Assembly: GCA_003165795.1 (NCBI GenBank) | Contig: PMWW01000129.1 | Span: forward strand, 1 to 32,045 | Direction of reading: 5' to 3' | Length of the DNA: 32,045 nucleotides | DNA from: Acidobacteriaceae bacterium | GTDB lineage: Bacteria; Acidobacteriota; Terriglobia; Terriglobales; Acidobacteriaceae | Shown: piece by piece, positions 25,010 through 32,045 of the stretch | Layout of the letters: each line of letters opens with the position of its first letter | Position numbering within the stretch: position 1 is the stretch's first letter | Position numbers and translations under genes: made by a program | The notes under the pieces: model-generated | Database searches by the model: none | What the model was told of the DNA's origin: nothing | What the model saw: only the letters and a program-made list of their open reading frames with translations

Positions 25010-25727
25010 CGTCCCTATCACGTTCTCTTGGTGGATTTGAAGGTATGGGAGCAGCGGGTATATCGAACTTGGTGCACAAATCGCGTCTGTGCCGTTCGAG
25101 GTGTTCGACGAGATTCTCAGAAGTGCTTCTCAGCTTCGTCACTTGGCGCTGCAACGCCCGAAACGAGTTGCGTTGTTTGTAGGCTTCGAATTCGTCCGCA
25201 GGATGCAAAAACTGATCCTTCTTTTCCTTCCAGAACCCGTGCGTGACGTAATAGCCGGGCAGTTCCTCAGTCTTGTTTATCAGGTATTCCGCAACGTAAT
25301 GAGGTAAATCATCCTTGCCAAGGTTGAGAGGCTTAAGCGCATTTCTAGGATCTGCTTGGTATTTCCTGGCTGCCTCTTCCACCTGACGCCTGAATAGTAC
25401 AGTGTTGATCAGCCCATCGTAGAACTGTCGCGCTCTTGAACTCGTTTCGTCGACCGCCCTGTCATGTGCCGCAAATTCACTTGCAAATCCGGGATTCAAC
25501 GGGTCAGCAAGGAAGTCCTCCAAATTTGGCAATTGAGAGGGGTCGAAATACTCTTTGATCGGCTTGATGTATTCGAATCCTTTAGAATACGCTCGCCAAG
25601 TCAGGTCCCCACGACCGAGGAGCAGCAGTTCCCGCCGGATGCTATCGAGTAAGGGATTTAGCACGGAATAAACCCATGCCTCAACCCGTCGAGAATGACG
25701 CGGGGGCGTCGCTTTCTGCACTGCCAT
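24978..25727 (-). CDS. Uncharacterised helical partner of the PIN protein
   Basis: The 249-residue soluble protein has no signal peptide or membrane segment. Most of it looks alpha-helical and highly charged. Recognisable stretches are SRRVEAWVYSVLNPLLDSIRRE near the N-terminus, aromatic-rich YVTHGFWKEKKDQFLHP in the middle, and a probable coiled coil FRALQRQVTKLRSTSENLVEHLERHRRDL near residues 190-220. The C-terminus is basic and Pro-rich. I recognise no family. The overlap with the PIN gene makes it the natural candidate for a regulator, antitoxin or target-recognition subunit. Base composition appears less GC-rich than in flanking core genes. The start is an ATG with a weak GAGG about 12 bases upstream. 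Confidence 0.7.
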   Translation of the reverse strand: MAVQKATPPRHSRRVEAWVYSVLNPLLDSIRRELLLLGRGDLTWRAYSKGFEYIKPIKEYFDPSQLPNLEDFLADPLNPGFASEFAAHDRAVDETSSRARQFYDGLINTVLFRRQVEEAARKYQADPRNALKPLNLGKDDLPHYVAEYLINKTEELPGYYVTHGFWKEKKDQFLHPADEFEAYKQRNSFRALQRQVTKLRSTSENLVEHLERHRRDLCTKFDIPAAPIPSNPPRERDRDDVSSYIPRRA

Positions 25728-25790
25728 GCCAGTAGATTACCTCAGCCCTGCTCTCGTTGTCCTGTCTTAAAGTTAAGCCCGCAAGACACT

Positions 25791-26744
25791 CTACCGCGAG
25801 CTGATCGAGTACCGCACCACCACGCCATCCACGTAGGTCACTTCCACACGGTAGTCCTCGGGCAGATACTCGAAGATCTGCGTCTTCAGGCCCTCTTCTG
25901 AAGTGGACTGCGACATTTGTCGCCCCAGACCCAGCAACTGGCTCACGTCTCCAATCTGCATGCCACGCTTGAGCCGGGTAATGGGTGAAGACGACGCGCC
26001 GCTGGCCGGCGCATTCGTGTTCGCGGGTGCAAGGTTTTGGGCTGCCGCCTGGAAAATCGGCTTCTGCGCCTGCGAATCGCCGAAGTCAATGTAATCCACG
26101 AGCAGCTTCATCAGCGCATCGGGCGTGAGCTGGTCAGGAGGAATAGTTCCCGGCCAGCGCAAGTTGAATCGTGATCCGCCACGCGTGCGCTTGTCGGCGA
26201 CCTGCTGTGCCTTGAGCTGGCTGGCGATCATCGCCGCCCGGTCGTCAGCAGCCTGTTCCCGCTGGCGGCGGTTGCGGACGCGGTCCAGTTCGCGCTGCAA
26301 ATCGCGTTTCCTTTGCGGATCGCTGGTGTTGCGGATATCGTCTTCCAGTTGTTTCTCGTAGCTGCTCTTCCCCACGTGGTAGGGCGTCACCGTCGTACTG
26401 CTGTCGTCCCAGAAGGTCCCGAAGCCGCCGCCGTCGAGCTGAAACTCGATAAGGTTTTTCTTCACGACGATAGTAGTGATGGTCGAGCGGTCGCCGCTGC
26501 GAATGGCCGGGCCAAACTGCTTCAGGCGGCTGGAGTACGCCCTCCAGTCCATGGGATCATCGCGTTCCATACGGAGATCGACACCCTGCTGCGTCCCCGG
26601 CATGTCGATCTGCAGCCTCACCTGGCGGCCAACAAAGTAATTTTGCAGCGCCGACTGGCCGCTGCCTTGCGCGTTTGCCGGCAGGACCGCAAGAATCACC
26701 GCAGGCAGGAAAATGATCGCCACACAACAGGCACGCCGAAGCAT
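25791..26744 (-). CDS. Secreted protein of unknown function
   Basis: The 317-residue protein has a signal peptide (MLRRACCVAIIFLPAVILAVLPANA-Q, cleavage near residue 25). The mature part has a beta-rich first section (VGRQVRLQIDMPGTQQGVDLR), a charged helical middle (residues about 130-190: LEDDIRNTSDPQRKRDLQRELDR...), a low-complexity Ala/Pro/Ser stretch near 240, and a C-terminal segment ending VEVTYVDGVVVRYSISSR. The fold at the end resembles a small SmpA/OmlA-like unit (MQIGDVSQLLG ... YVDGVVVRY), an impression only. AAGGAGCGG lies about seven bases upstream of the ATG. No function is assigned. Confidence 0.8.
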   Translation of the reverse strand: MLRRACCVAIIFLPAVILAVLPANAQGSGQSALQNYFVGRQVRLQIDMPGTQQGVDLRMERDDPMDWRAYSSRLKQFGPAIRSGDRSTITTIVVKKNLIEFQLDGGGFGTFWDDSSTTVTPYHVGKSSYEKQLEDDIRNTSDPQRKRDLQRELDRVRNRRQREQAADDRAAMIASQLKAQQVADKRTRGGSRFNLRWPGTIPPDQLTPDALMKLLVDYIDFGDSQAQKPIFQAAAQNLAPANTNAPASGASSSPITRLKRGMQIGDVSQLLGLGRQMSQSTSEEGLKTQIFEYLPEDYRVEVTYVDGVVVRYSISSR

Positions 26745-26856
26745 CTCGATCCGCTCCTTATGGACGAGTAATCTTATCGCGGGGCGAGTCTAGCACAGGC
26801 TGATATTGAGTGGAGGGGGCTCTTCCACTTAGGGCGGAAATCGTAGGGCCGGAAAT

Positions 26857-27249
26857 TCAGCGCGTGGGAGATACGTACTGGGCTTCGCCATTACCGAACG
26901 ACCAGTTTTCCTTCGGCACTTCCACCAGACTGATGAAGACATCCTCCCGGCGCAGCTTAAGACGTTCGTGCAAGCCATCCGCAACGGCTTGGTAGAAGCG
27001 CTGCTTCAACTCAACAGTACGGCCGCTGTTCAGGGTGATCTGCAAGAAGATGCAGTCGTCGGATCGATGGACGCCGAGATAGTCCCGGTCAAACTGCAAA
27101 CCAGCTTTTGGGTGCTCTGTGATGACCTGGAAGCGATCGCGGTTAGGGACGCCTAAGACGCCCAACAACGCTTGGTAGACGATCTCTCCAACCTGCGTGC
27201 GATATTCGAGTGTCTTGCCTTCAAGAAGATCGATTCGGACGAGAGGCAT
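26857..27249 (-). CDS. Tautomerase-family protein with intact Pro-1
   Basis: The 130-residue protein starts MPLVRIDLLEGK, so Pro is exposed after Met removal, as in active tautomerase-superfamily enzymes. The length is about twice that of 4-oxalocrotonate tautomerase. It contains two beta-alpha-beta units: the first ends in RFQVITEHPKAGLQFD, the second in VFISLVEVPKENWSFGNGEAQYV. This is the fused-subunit type of the tautomerase family. The start is well supported by AAAGGAAAG before the ATG; the open frame extends further upstream but overlaps the neighbouring region without sense. It lies 58 bases downstream of the ICMT-like gene on the same strand. The substrate is unknown. Confidence 0.87.
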   Translation of the reverse strand: MPLVRIDLLEGKTLEYRTQVGEIVYQALLGVLGVPNRDRFQVITEHPKAGLQFDRDYLGVHRSDDCIFLQITLNSGRTVELKQRFYQAVADGLHERLKLRREDVFISLVEVPKENWSFGNGEAQYVSPTR

Positions 27250-27307
27250 GCTTCTTTCCTTTAACCGGGGGTAACGGCCGGTGTCCATATCGACGCAAGT
27301 GGGAGGA

Positions 27308-27877
27308 CTAGAGGCGCAATCGCGGAACGATCGCTCCCGTGGTGCGACTGTAGTCGTCGTATTGCGCACCAAACGTGCCCGCCATGGCCTGCTCTTCAAT
27401 CTTGCTCTTGATCTTGAAGCCAACATATAGCAGAACCACAGCCGCCAATCCCCGCACCTGACCGCGTACTACCGCCGTGCCCAGCATGCCGAGAATCATT
27501 CCCGAATAGATGGGATGTCGCACCCAATGGTATGGCCCGCTGCGCACCAATTCATGCCCAACCTTGACGGTGACCGAGCTACTCCAGTTCCCGCCGAGAT
27601 AAGCTCGAGCCCAGATGGCGAAGGCAATTCCGGTAGCGGTAATGGCGATCCCGACCACTTCAATCCACAAATCGGCCGGAAATATGCGGATGCGGAGCCA
27701 GGCCCTGGGCACATCGCCGCTGAACATAGCATAGGCGGCAGCAACGGCAAGGACCGTGTAGGACAGCCGCGACGAAACCCCCTCGCGCGTTTGTACCGGC
27801 TTGGTCCGCATCGCCCAGATGATCCAAATCACCGCGAAGGTGACCCACAAATATTCGCAAATCCGCATTCCGTCCAT
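27308..27877 (-). CDS. ICMT/PEMT-like membrane methyltransferase
   Basis: The 189-residue membrane protein has about five hydrophobic segments. Its C-terminal signature GPYHWVRHPIYSGMILGML, preceded by a Tyr/Leu-Gly-Gly-Asn-Trp element (YLGGNWSSSVTV), marks the isoprenylcysteine carboxyl methyltransferase and phospholipid methyltransferase superfamily, which binds S-adenosylmethionine. Bacterial members methylate lipids or small molecules; the substrate here is unknown. The second in-frame ATG (27877) is preferred over 27883 because GGGAG then lies six bases upstream instead of touching the start. The tautomerase gene follows on the same strand. A DUF4136 gene diverges 240 bases away. Confidence 0.85.
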   Translation of the reverse strand: MDGMRICEYLWVTFAVIWIIWAMRTKPVQTREGVSSRLSYTVLAVAAAYAMFSGDVPRAWLRIRIFPADLWIEVVGIAITATGIAFAIWARAYLGGNWSSSVTVKVGHELVRSGPYHWVRHPIYSGMILGMLGTAVVRGQVRGLAAVVLLYVGFKIKSKIEEQAMAGTFGAQYDDYSRTTGAIVPRLRL

Positions 27878-28117
27878 TGCCATCTCCCGCGCATATTACG
27901 ATACCGCAACGCGAATGGTTCCCCGAGGCGACCCAGCCCATCCTTCGACACCAACCCAATCGTATGCTCGAGTCCGCTGGACGGGGGCAGCCTGGGGATA
28001 GTATCTTTGCGATGCGACGATTACCGGGACCCGACGAGCGCCCACACTGACGGCCTTGTCGGTTCATAAGCTTATGGTGCAGCAATCAATTCAAAATTGT
28101 TCCACGGAGCGGAGTCT

Positions 28118-28645
28118 ATGAAGAAACGAGTATTCGCTATCGCTATCCTCAGTCTGTTGATTTCCACGCTAGCTTTCGCGCAAAAGACCAACATCGATTG
28201 GGACCGCACTGCAAACTTCGCCAACTATCACACCTACATGTGGGAGAAGAGTCCGAATCCCGCCCATGGTTTTTGGGACCAGCGCATCACCGACGCCGTC
28301 GACAAGCAATTGCAAGCCAAAGGCCTGACCAAAGTCGACTCCAATCCTGACGTGTGGGTTGTCTACAGCAATAGCATTCATGATCAGAAGCAAGTCGTAG
28401 GCACGGGCTATGGCTTCGGGCCTGGCTGGGGCTGGGGAGCCTGGGGAGGTCCTGTCACCTATAACACCTACGTCACCAAGCTAGGCACGCTGGTTGTGGA
28501 ACTGGCCGACGCCAAGGACAAGGAGCTACTCTGGCGCGGTTCGGTTACCGACACCATCACCGACAACAGCAACAAGAACATCAACAATCTCGATAAAGCT
28601 GTCGTCAAGTTGTTTCAGAGCTATCCGCCGAAAGACAAGAAGTAA
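28118..28645 (+). CDS. Secreted DUF4136-type protein
   Basis: The 175-residue protein has a clear signal peptide (MKKRVFAIAILSLLISTLAFA-Q). The mature N-terminus NIDWDRTANFANYHTYMWEK followed by ITDAVDKQLQAKGLTKVDSNPDVWVVY matches the DUF4136 pattern of small envelope proteins. A Gly/Trp-rich loop (GYGFGPGWGWGAWGG) is followed by GTLVVELADAKDKELLWRGSVTDTI. No lipobox Cys is seen, unlike many DUF4136 lipoproteins, so it is probably periplasmic or secreted. The ATG at 28118 has GGAG motifs at 28106 and 28111 upstream. The function of the family is unknown. Confidence 0.88.
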   Translation: MKKRVFAIAILSLLISTLAFAQKTNIDWDRTANFANYHTYMWEKSPNPAHGFWDQRITDAVDKQLQAKGLTKVDSNPDVWVVYSNSIHDQKQVVGTGYGFGPGWGWGAWGGPVTYNTYVTKLGTLVVELADAKDKELLWRGSVTDTITDNSNKNINNLDKAVVKLFQSYPPKDKK

Positions 28646-28751
28646 GGCTAGGAGGTTGCTGGAAGTGTCCGGCGCCGATGTACTTAGACCGGCGCGTCTT
28701 CCGTACCGCTCTGAGCCGGTCGATGGGGGTGCCGTTTAGGGATGTTCTCGC

Positions 28752-28794
28752 TTGTCATCACGAGTGGGCTTCAGCCCGCAACGGACCTGCTTTT
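28752..28794. repeat. Dispersed intergenic repeat, copy 4
   Basis: TTGTCATCACGAGTGGGCTT ... GGACCTGCTTTT matches the copy at 9372 in the same orientation (TTGTCATTACGAG ... GGAATCTGCTTTT). It lies in the 230-base gap between the DUF4136 gene and the next secreted protein gene. Confidence 0.55.
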
Positions 28795-28875
28795 CTGCTG
28801 TTTCCGTGGTCCCCTAATGTCAGGGCCACGGGAACCGCTCTACGAGTTGCGTGCCACTTTAGTACGGAGGATGCA

Positions 28876-29328
28876 ATGAAGTTGCGCAAGTGGTTTCTGG
28901 CCTCGATTGCGGTTGCCAGCCTGTTCAGCACAGTCGGTGCGCAAGCGCAATGGGTGATGGTGGCTCGGGCGGTCGCCGGACGGGTTGAGCGCATGACCAA
29001 CAAGCCGGCCAATGGCACCGGCTACGATGTCGCCACTGTGGTGCTGGAGGCCAACGCGGACAAGGTGTACGACACCGCTCTGAAATCCCTGCAGGCGCGC
29101 ACCGACCTCACCATTACCAGCAACGACGCCAAGAGCCGCGAAATTAAGTTCTCCAAGGGCGACCAGGTGGCCAGCATGCAGGCCACTCCTCTGGGCGACA
29201 AGCTCTGCCAGTTGGTGGTCGCCTCTAACCTCACCGGCGCGCAGCCCGACGCCGCCTCCGTCGTCGTCCAAGGCGTCCTGAAGGTTTGCGACCAGATGCA
29301 TGTCGTCTGCACCATGTCGGGGAACTGA
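28876..29328 (+). CDS. Small secreted protein of unknown function
   Basis: The 150-residue protein has a signal peptide (MKLRKWFLASIAVASLFSTVGAQA-Q). The mature region shows an alternating pattern VATVVLEANADKVYDTALKSLQARTDLTITSNDAKSREIKFSKG, which looks like the alpha/beta fold of small envelope proteins that take part in complex assembly. Two to three Cys near the end (LCQLVV, VCDQMHVVC) may form a disulfide. The ATG at 28876 has ACGGAGG five bases upstream; the frame is open further upstream but that part is intergenic repeat. No function is assigned. It faces the SLOG gene. Confidence 0.8.
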   Translation: MKLRKWFLASIAVASLFSTVGAQAQWVMVARAVAGRVERMTNKPANGTGYDVATVVLEANADKVYDTALKSLQARTDLTITSNDAKSREIKFSKGDQVASMQATPLGDKLCQLVVASNLTGAQPDAASVVVQGVLKVCDQMHVVCTMSGN

Positions 29329-29375
29329 TGCGGCTTCGCTGATGGAGAAGTGTGTGGTTCGGATAGGGTGCCCGT

Positions 29376-30254
29376 TCACTGTTTGACAAGACCGATTGCC
29401 ATTGCCGTAACGGCCAACCCCTCCCCAGGAAGTACACAGTAAAATGCAAGGGGGAAGTCCCGGTCGTGCTGACCTCGACCAAGCCCGACATACTCGACGC
29501 TGCGGCAACGCAAATGTCCGTTCGCATCTTCCGAATCTAGTTCGAGCACTCTCCGGCTAACTGCTTTTCCTCCCTTTGTTGCCAATAATGCAAGCAGCGT
29601 GGAAGCCATTGATTGCCGTTCCGGCCGGAGACGAATGAAATCGCTTGGATTCGCAAGAGCTTCACGATTAAGACGTCCTGCACCACCAGTACCGTCTTCG
29701 CGACTGGCTCCGATTGAAAGGTCCAGAGGGATTACTGGTTTTCGTCGTGCAATGTAAGCGTCTGCAAGATGCTCTACGCCCGTTCCACCACCGACACACA
29801 GGAGGACATCGCCGAACTGTGCCTGCCGATCTCGTATCATCGTGCCAGATCGAGCGCCAGGGCGAATGTATTCGACGCGTAAATGACCAGACTTCAACAA
29901 GTCTTGCCAGAGCTGTTGTCGTTCCGCTGGGATTTCAGCGCTAGCCTTTTCCGAAACCACGACAACAATAGCCGGCTTAGCACCTGCCACTAAGGCGCCA
30001 ATCTTGAGAATCTTTGCAGCTGTTTCCATCGCGGTCCAATCGAAAAGAAGCGCCGGAGAAGTCCGATCCGAGCTGTTCTGTCGCGGCTCCTTTCCGGCAA
30101 ATAACATCAACCCTCCTCCGTGCTCCACTACCCGTGCAGCGATTTCACTGACCAACTGGTGCGTATACACGATCAATTCAGTCGCAGTCTTCGCACTCGC
30201 GCTGCCGGAAATATGAAAGTATTTGCCCCGAGATGCTTCTGGGTGGCCGTTCAC
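29376..30254 (-). CDS. SLOG/LOG-like Rossmann nucleotide-binding protein
   Basis: The 292-residue protein has an N-terminal Rossmann-like domain. Strand 1 ends in SGSAS (residues 16-20), a GGGL turn follows at 46-49, the strand AIVVVV at 95-100, and the phosphate-binding loop VLLCVGGGTGVEHLADAY (150-167, GGG at 155-157, E161) is followed by KPVIPLDLSIGAS. This is the arrangement of the SLOG superfamily (LOG, DprA, TIR/STING-related sensors), which binds or cleaves nucleotide-like ligands. The last about 90 residues are a separate region of unknown fold. The start is GTG in a GTGA overlap with the upstream HhH gene, with GAGG nine bases before it. The pair is therefore translationally coupled. 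The family call is by motif and is moderately firm; the function is unknown. Confidence 0.72.
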   Translation of the reverse strand: MNGHPEASRGKYFHISGSASAKTATELIVYTHQLVSEIAARVVEHGGGLMLFAGKEPRQNSSDRTSPALLFDWTAMETAAKILKIGALVAGAKPAIVVVVSEKASAEIPAERQQLWQDLLKSGHLRVEYIRPGARSGTMIRDRQAQFGDVLLCVGGGTGVEHLADAYIARRKPVIPLDLSIGASREDGTGGAGRLNREALANPSDFIRLRPERQSMASTLLALLATKGGKAVSRRVLELDSEDANGHLRCRSVEYVGLGRGQHDRDFPLAFYCVLPGEGLAVTAMAIGLVKQ

Positions 30255-30853
30255 GAGCGCGAGCCTCTAGCCATCAAAGCGAAACCTAAATAGTCGGCTG
30301 CACTTATGGTGGCGAAGCGCCACAGCACAATATCAACGACATCAATCGGGTCACCAGTAAACTGTGCGATGGTGCTGCAGAACGTTTGGTTGTCGCTATA
30401 TCCGCAGCACTCAGCGAGCCTCGATAGATGTCTGTCTGGCTTTGCAACGGGGACGCCAAGGTTCTTGGCTAGATGAAAACATGTGATTGGCCCGATGAAC
30501 GGAAACTGCTGGAGTGCGGCTAGTGGATCAGCGTGGACCTCGTCTATGATTCTGTCGAATCCTTTTTGGGTGACAGTTGCCGCCACCGTGCATATCGCCT
30601 TAATCTTCAGTTCGCTTCCAAAGTGCTGCATCGCGGCTTGAAAACAGCTCTCGGCAGAGCCGGCAATGTCGGCAGCTGATCGCCAATTCAAGAAGGAATC
30701 ACAGATCGCCGGGAACTTCGAACGAACCACTGTCTCCCGCATACCGGCCGAAAGAATCACCCAAGCCGTCTCTCGCAGAAGCACGGTTTCTGACAGTGCC
30801 GTTGTGATACGAGAGCGCTGCCATAGAATTTCCCACCCAAAGCCTGCTGCCAA
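30251..30853 (-). CDS. HhH-GPD DNA-glycosylase-like protein
   Basis: The 200-residue helical protein has a helix-hairpin-helix near residues 112-131 (AALQQFPFIGPITCFHLAKNLG) and then VAKPDRHLSRLAECCG with Asp140. That layout matches the endonuclease III/MutY/AlkA fold, where this Asp is catalytic. The Lys used by bifunctional glycosylase-lyases is replaced (GPITCFH), so a monofunctional glycosylase, or a non-catalytic base-flipping protein, is expected. No iron-sulphur Cys cluster is evident. The start is the TTG at 30853, only 11 codons after an upstream in-frame stop, so the start is uncertain. The stop overlaps the GTG of the SLOG gene by four bases. Confidence 0.72.
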   Translation of the reverse strand: MAAGFGWEILWQRSRITTALSETVLLRETAWVILSAGMRETVVRSKFPAICDSFLNWRSAADIAGSAESCFQAAMQHFGSELKIKAICTVAATVTQKGFDRIIDEVHADPLAALQQFPFIGPITCFHLAKNLGVPVAKPDRHLSRLAECCGYSDNQTFCSTIAQFTGDPIDVVDIVLWRFATISAADYLGFALMARGSRS

Positions 30854-31507
30854 GACAGAGCGCTTTACGTGTCTGGATCAGGCACTATAACAAAGGACGC
30901 CCGCACTCCAGTTTGGGGCCAGGGATTCCTGAGAAAACGTCGGATAGACCGCGACGACGACCAACGACCCAAAAGCACAGACTGCCCCGTGACTGCGAGA
31001 TCAGAGCCAAGGACATCCTTAGCGGTTTACATCACGAATATTGGTTGGAACTACGATCGGCGTGACCGCCCGAGGTTTCTGCGGAGGACAGTCACGCAAT
31101 TGATTCTGGACATCGCCAGCTACTTCGCGCCGTAGCGCGGCGGGTGATCGGCGCCGGCGCTCTTATCGTCGAGCAGGGCGAGCCTGCACCGGGTGTGGCG
31201 TGCCACCACACTGGCGTGCCTCACCGAAGCTTCTTCTGTTTGGGTGGGTTTGACGTGGAAGACCTGTAATTTGTTTTCCCGTTCCCATCACATCGCCCTG
31301 CAACGCAGATCACCGACAAATGTTCGGCGCAAGGTGTGAAATTCTAGTGGATGCCTCGGAGAAGTTTTCGCCGGCCTCTTTCCGACCCACTCTGATCGAT
31401 CTCCGCGGCGAGAACAAGACCCTCGACCATCCTTCTCCCGGGCATCCAAGCGCGCCCTTCTCTTCGGTCCGTTTTCTTTCGCGACACATGGTAAGGAGGC
31501 CAATCTC
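30854..31507. other. Intergenic region without recognisable genes
   Basis: About 650 bases lie between the start of the HhH gene (reverse) and the start of the PQQ-propeller remnant (forward). An 88-codon forward frame at 30869 has an Arg-rich, low-credibility product and is not called. No repeats of the families seen elsewhere, no tRNA and no IS ends were recognised. Promoters for both flanking genes should be here. Confidence 0.4.
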
Positions 31508-31970
31508 ATGCATATCACGCAGCAATTCTTCAGAATACTTTGCGGTGCGCTGGCGCGCGTGACAACCATAACTCTGGTGGTCGGGATGTTGGTTACCTCG
31601 GCCCTTGCGCAGAACCCGGTCCCACCCACGGCCTAACCAGTCGTTCCAACACCCAGCCCGTCGTGCCCCGGAACGCCCACGCCCGCAAAGGCATTAATAG
31701 ATTGGGCACAGTTTGTCTTTGATCCCTGTCACACGGGTTTCAACCCGTATGAGTTTGTTCTGCCCCCCGCCACGGTCCTAAACCTCCGTCTGCACTGGCA
31801 GTACACGACGGAGGGCCTTGTCAATTCTTCGCCGGTGATGGCCAACGGCGTGGTGTACGTGGGGTCCTACGACGGTAATGTATACGCCTTGAACGCCCGC
31901 ACGGGAGCACTCCTGTGGAAGTACACTACGGGAGGTACTGTCGAGTCTTCGCCGGCGGTGGCCAACGGCG
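31508..31970 (+). pseudogene. Secreted PQQ-type beta-propeller, disrupted
   Basis: An AAGGAGG ribosome binding site precedes an ATG and a signal peptide (ARVTTITLVVGMLVTSALA-Q, about residues 17-35). Eight codons further a TAA (31634-31636) interrupts the frame. Beyond it the same frame continues for over 110 codons with a PQQ-like repeat: SSPVMANGVVYVGSYDGNVYALNARTGALLWKYTT, then a second SSPAVANGV. PQQ_2 propeller proteins have six to eight such repeats and about 400-600 residues. Here the second repeat breaks off at about 31970, exactly where an IS-like end begins. The nonsense codon and the interruption together indicate a dead gene; a sequencing error at the TAA is the alternative for the first defect. 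Confidence 0.7.
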
Positions 31971-32045
31971 TGACCTTGCCCCCGCAAAACGTATCCCTTA
32001 GCAAGCTGTTCTAATGCGAAGGGGTAGCGAAGATGACGAAGTCGA
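31971..32045 (+). mobile_element. Probable left end of an IS3-family element (cut by window end)
   Basis: At 31971 the PQQ repeat is replaced by TGACCTTGCCCCCGCAAAA, which resembles IS3-family terminal repeats (TGACCTGCCCCC-type ends, recalled from family knowledge). An ATG at 32033 with GAAGGGG about nine bases upstream starts a frame reading MTKS... at the very edge of the window, in the position where the first transposase ORF of such elements begins. The right end lies outside, so neither the transposase nor the target duplication can be checked here. Confidence 0.45.

Noticed and set aside
30869-31135. 88-codon forward frame upstream of the HhH gene
   Set aside because: Arg-rich product without domain, GTG start without ribosome binding site; not convincing.

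Overview
The window looks like chromosomal DNA of an acidobacterium (Koribacter/Acidobacteriales type) or a close soil relative. This is inferred from gene content. There are two very long secreted Vps10/sortilin-like beta-propellers, a futalosine-pathway MqnD, an Hfq with a long N-terminal tail, several secreted proteins of unknown function, and many short GC-rich palindromic repeats between genes. I saw no rRNA, tRNA or CRISPR array.

Layout. Positions 1-2.9 kb carry a half VOC-fold gene, a small membrane ORF, bioY (biotin uptake), mqnD (menaquinone) and a conserved small protein. Positions 2.9-9.3 kb hold two divergent paralogous secreted propellers. Positions 9.5-14.3 kb hold aroA (reverse), polX (forward) and two convergent single-pass membrane proteins. 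Positions 14.9-18.5 kb hold sucC, sucD, ndk and a small tautomerase-fold gene. Positions 18.7-21.1 kb hold an M50 metalloprotease, an HU/IHF protein, a nested palindromic repeat region and dcd. Positions 21.2-22.0 kb are a decayed patch: a frameshifted helix-hairpin-helix gene fused to the stump of a BrnA-like antitoxin. Positions 22.0-24.4 kb hold hfq, holB and tmk on the reverse strand. Positions 24.5-25.7 kb are a two-gene PIN-domain cassette. Positions 25.8-29.3 kb hold a secreted protein, a second tautomerase, an ICMT-like methyltransferase, a DUF4136 protein and another small secreted protein. Positions 29.4-30.9 kb are a translationally coupled pair: an HhH-GPD DNA-glycosylase-like protein followed by a SLOG/LOG-like nucleotide-binding protein. 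The window ends in a PQQ-propeller pseudogene interrupted by what looks like the left end of an IS3-type element.

How the genes fit together. Most of the window is housekeeping: dNTP supply and replication (dcd, tmk, holB, ndk, polX), the TCA cycle (sucCD), shikimate and menaquinone synthesis (aroA, mqnD), cofactor uptake (bioY), RNA and nucleoid regulation (hfq, HU). The accessory material lies at about 21.2-22.0, 24.5-25.7 and 29.4-32.0 kb. The best candidate for an undescribed system is the HhH glycosylase plus SLOG pair. The second is the PIN protein with its overlapping 249-residue partner. The clearest mobile-DNA signal is a 107-bp palindromic element with near-perfect terminal inverted repeats and a 4-bp target duplication, sitting inside another palindromic element upstream of dcd.
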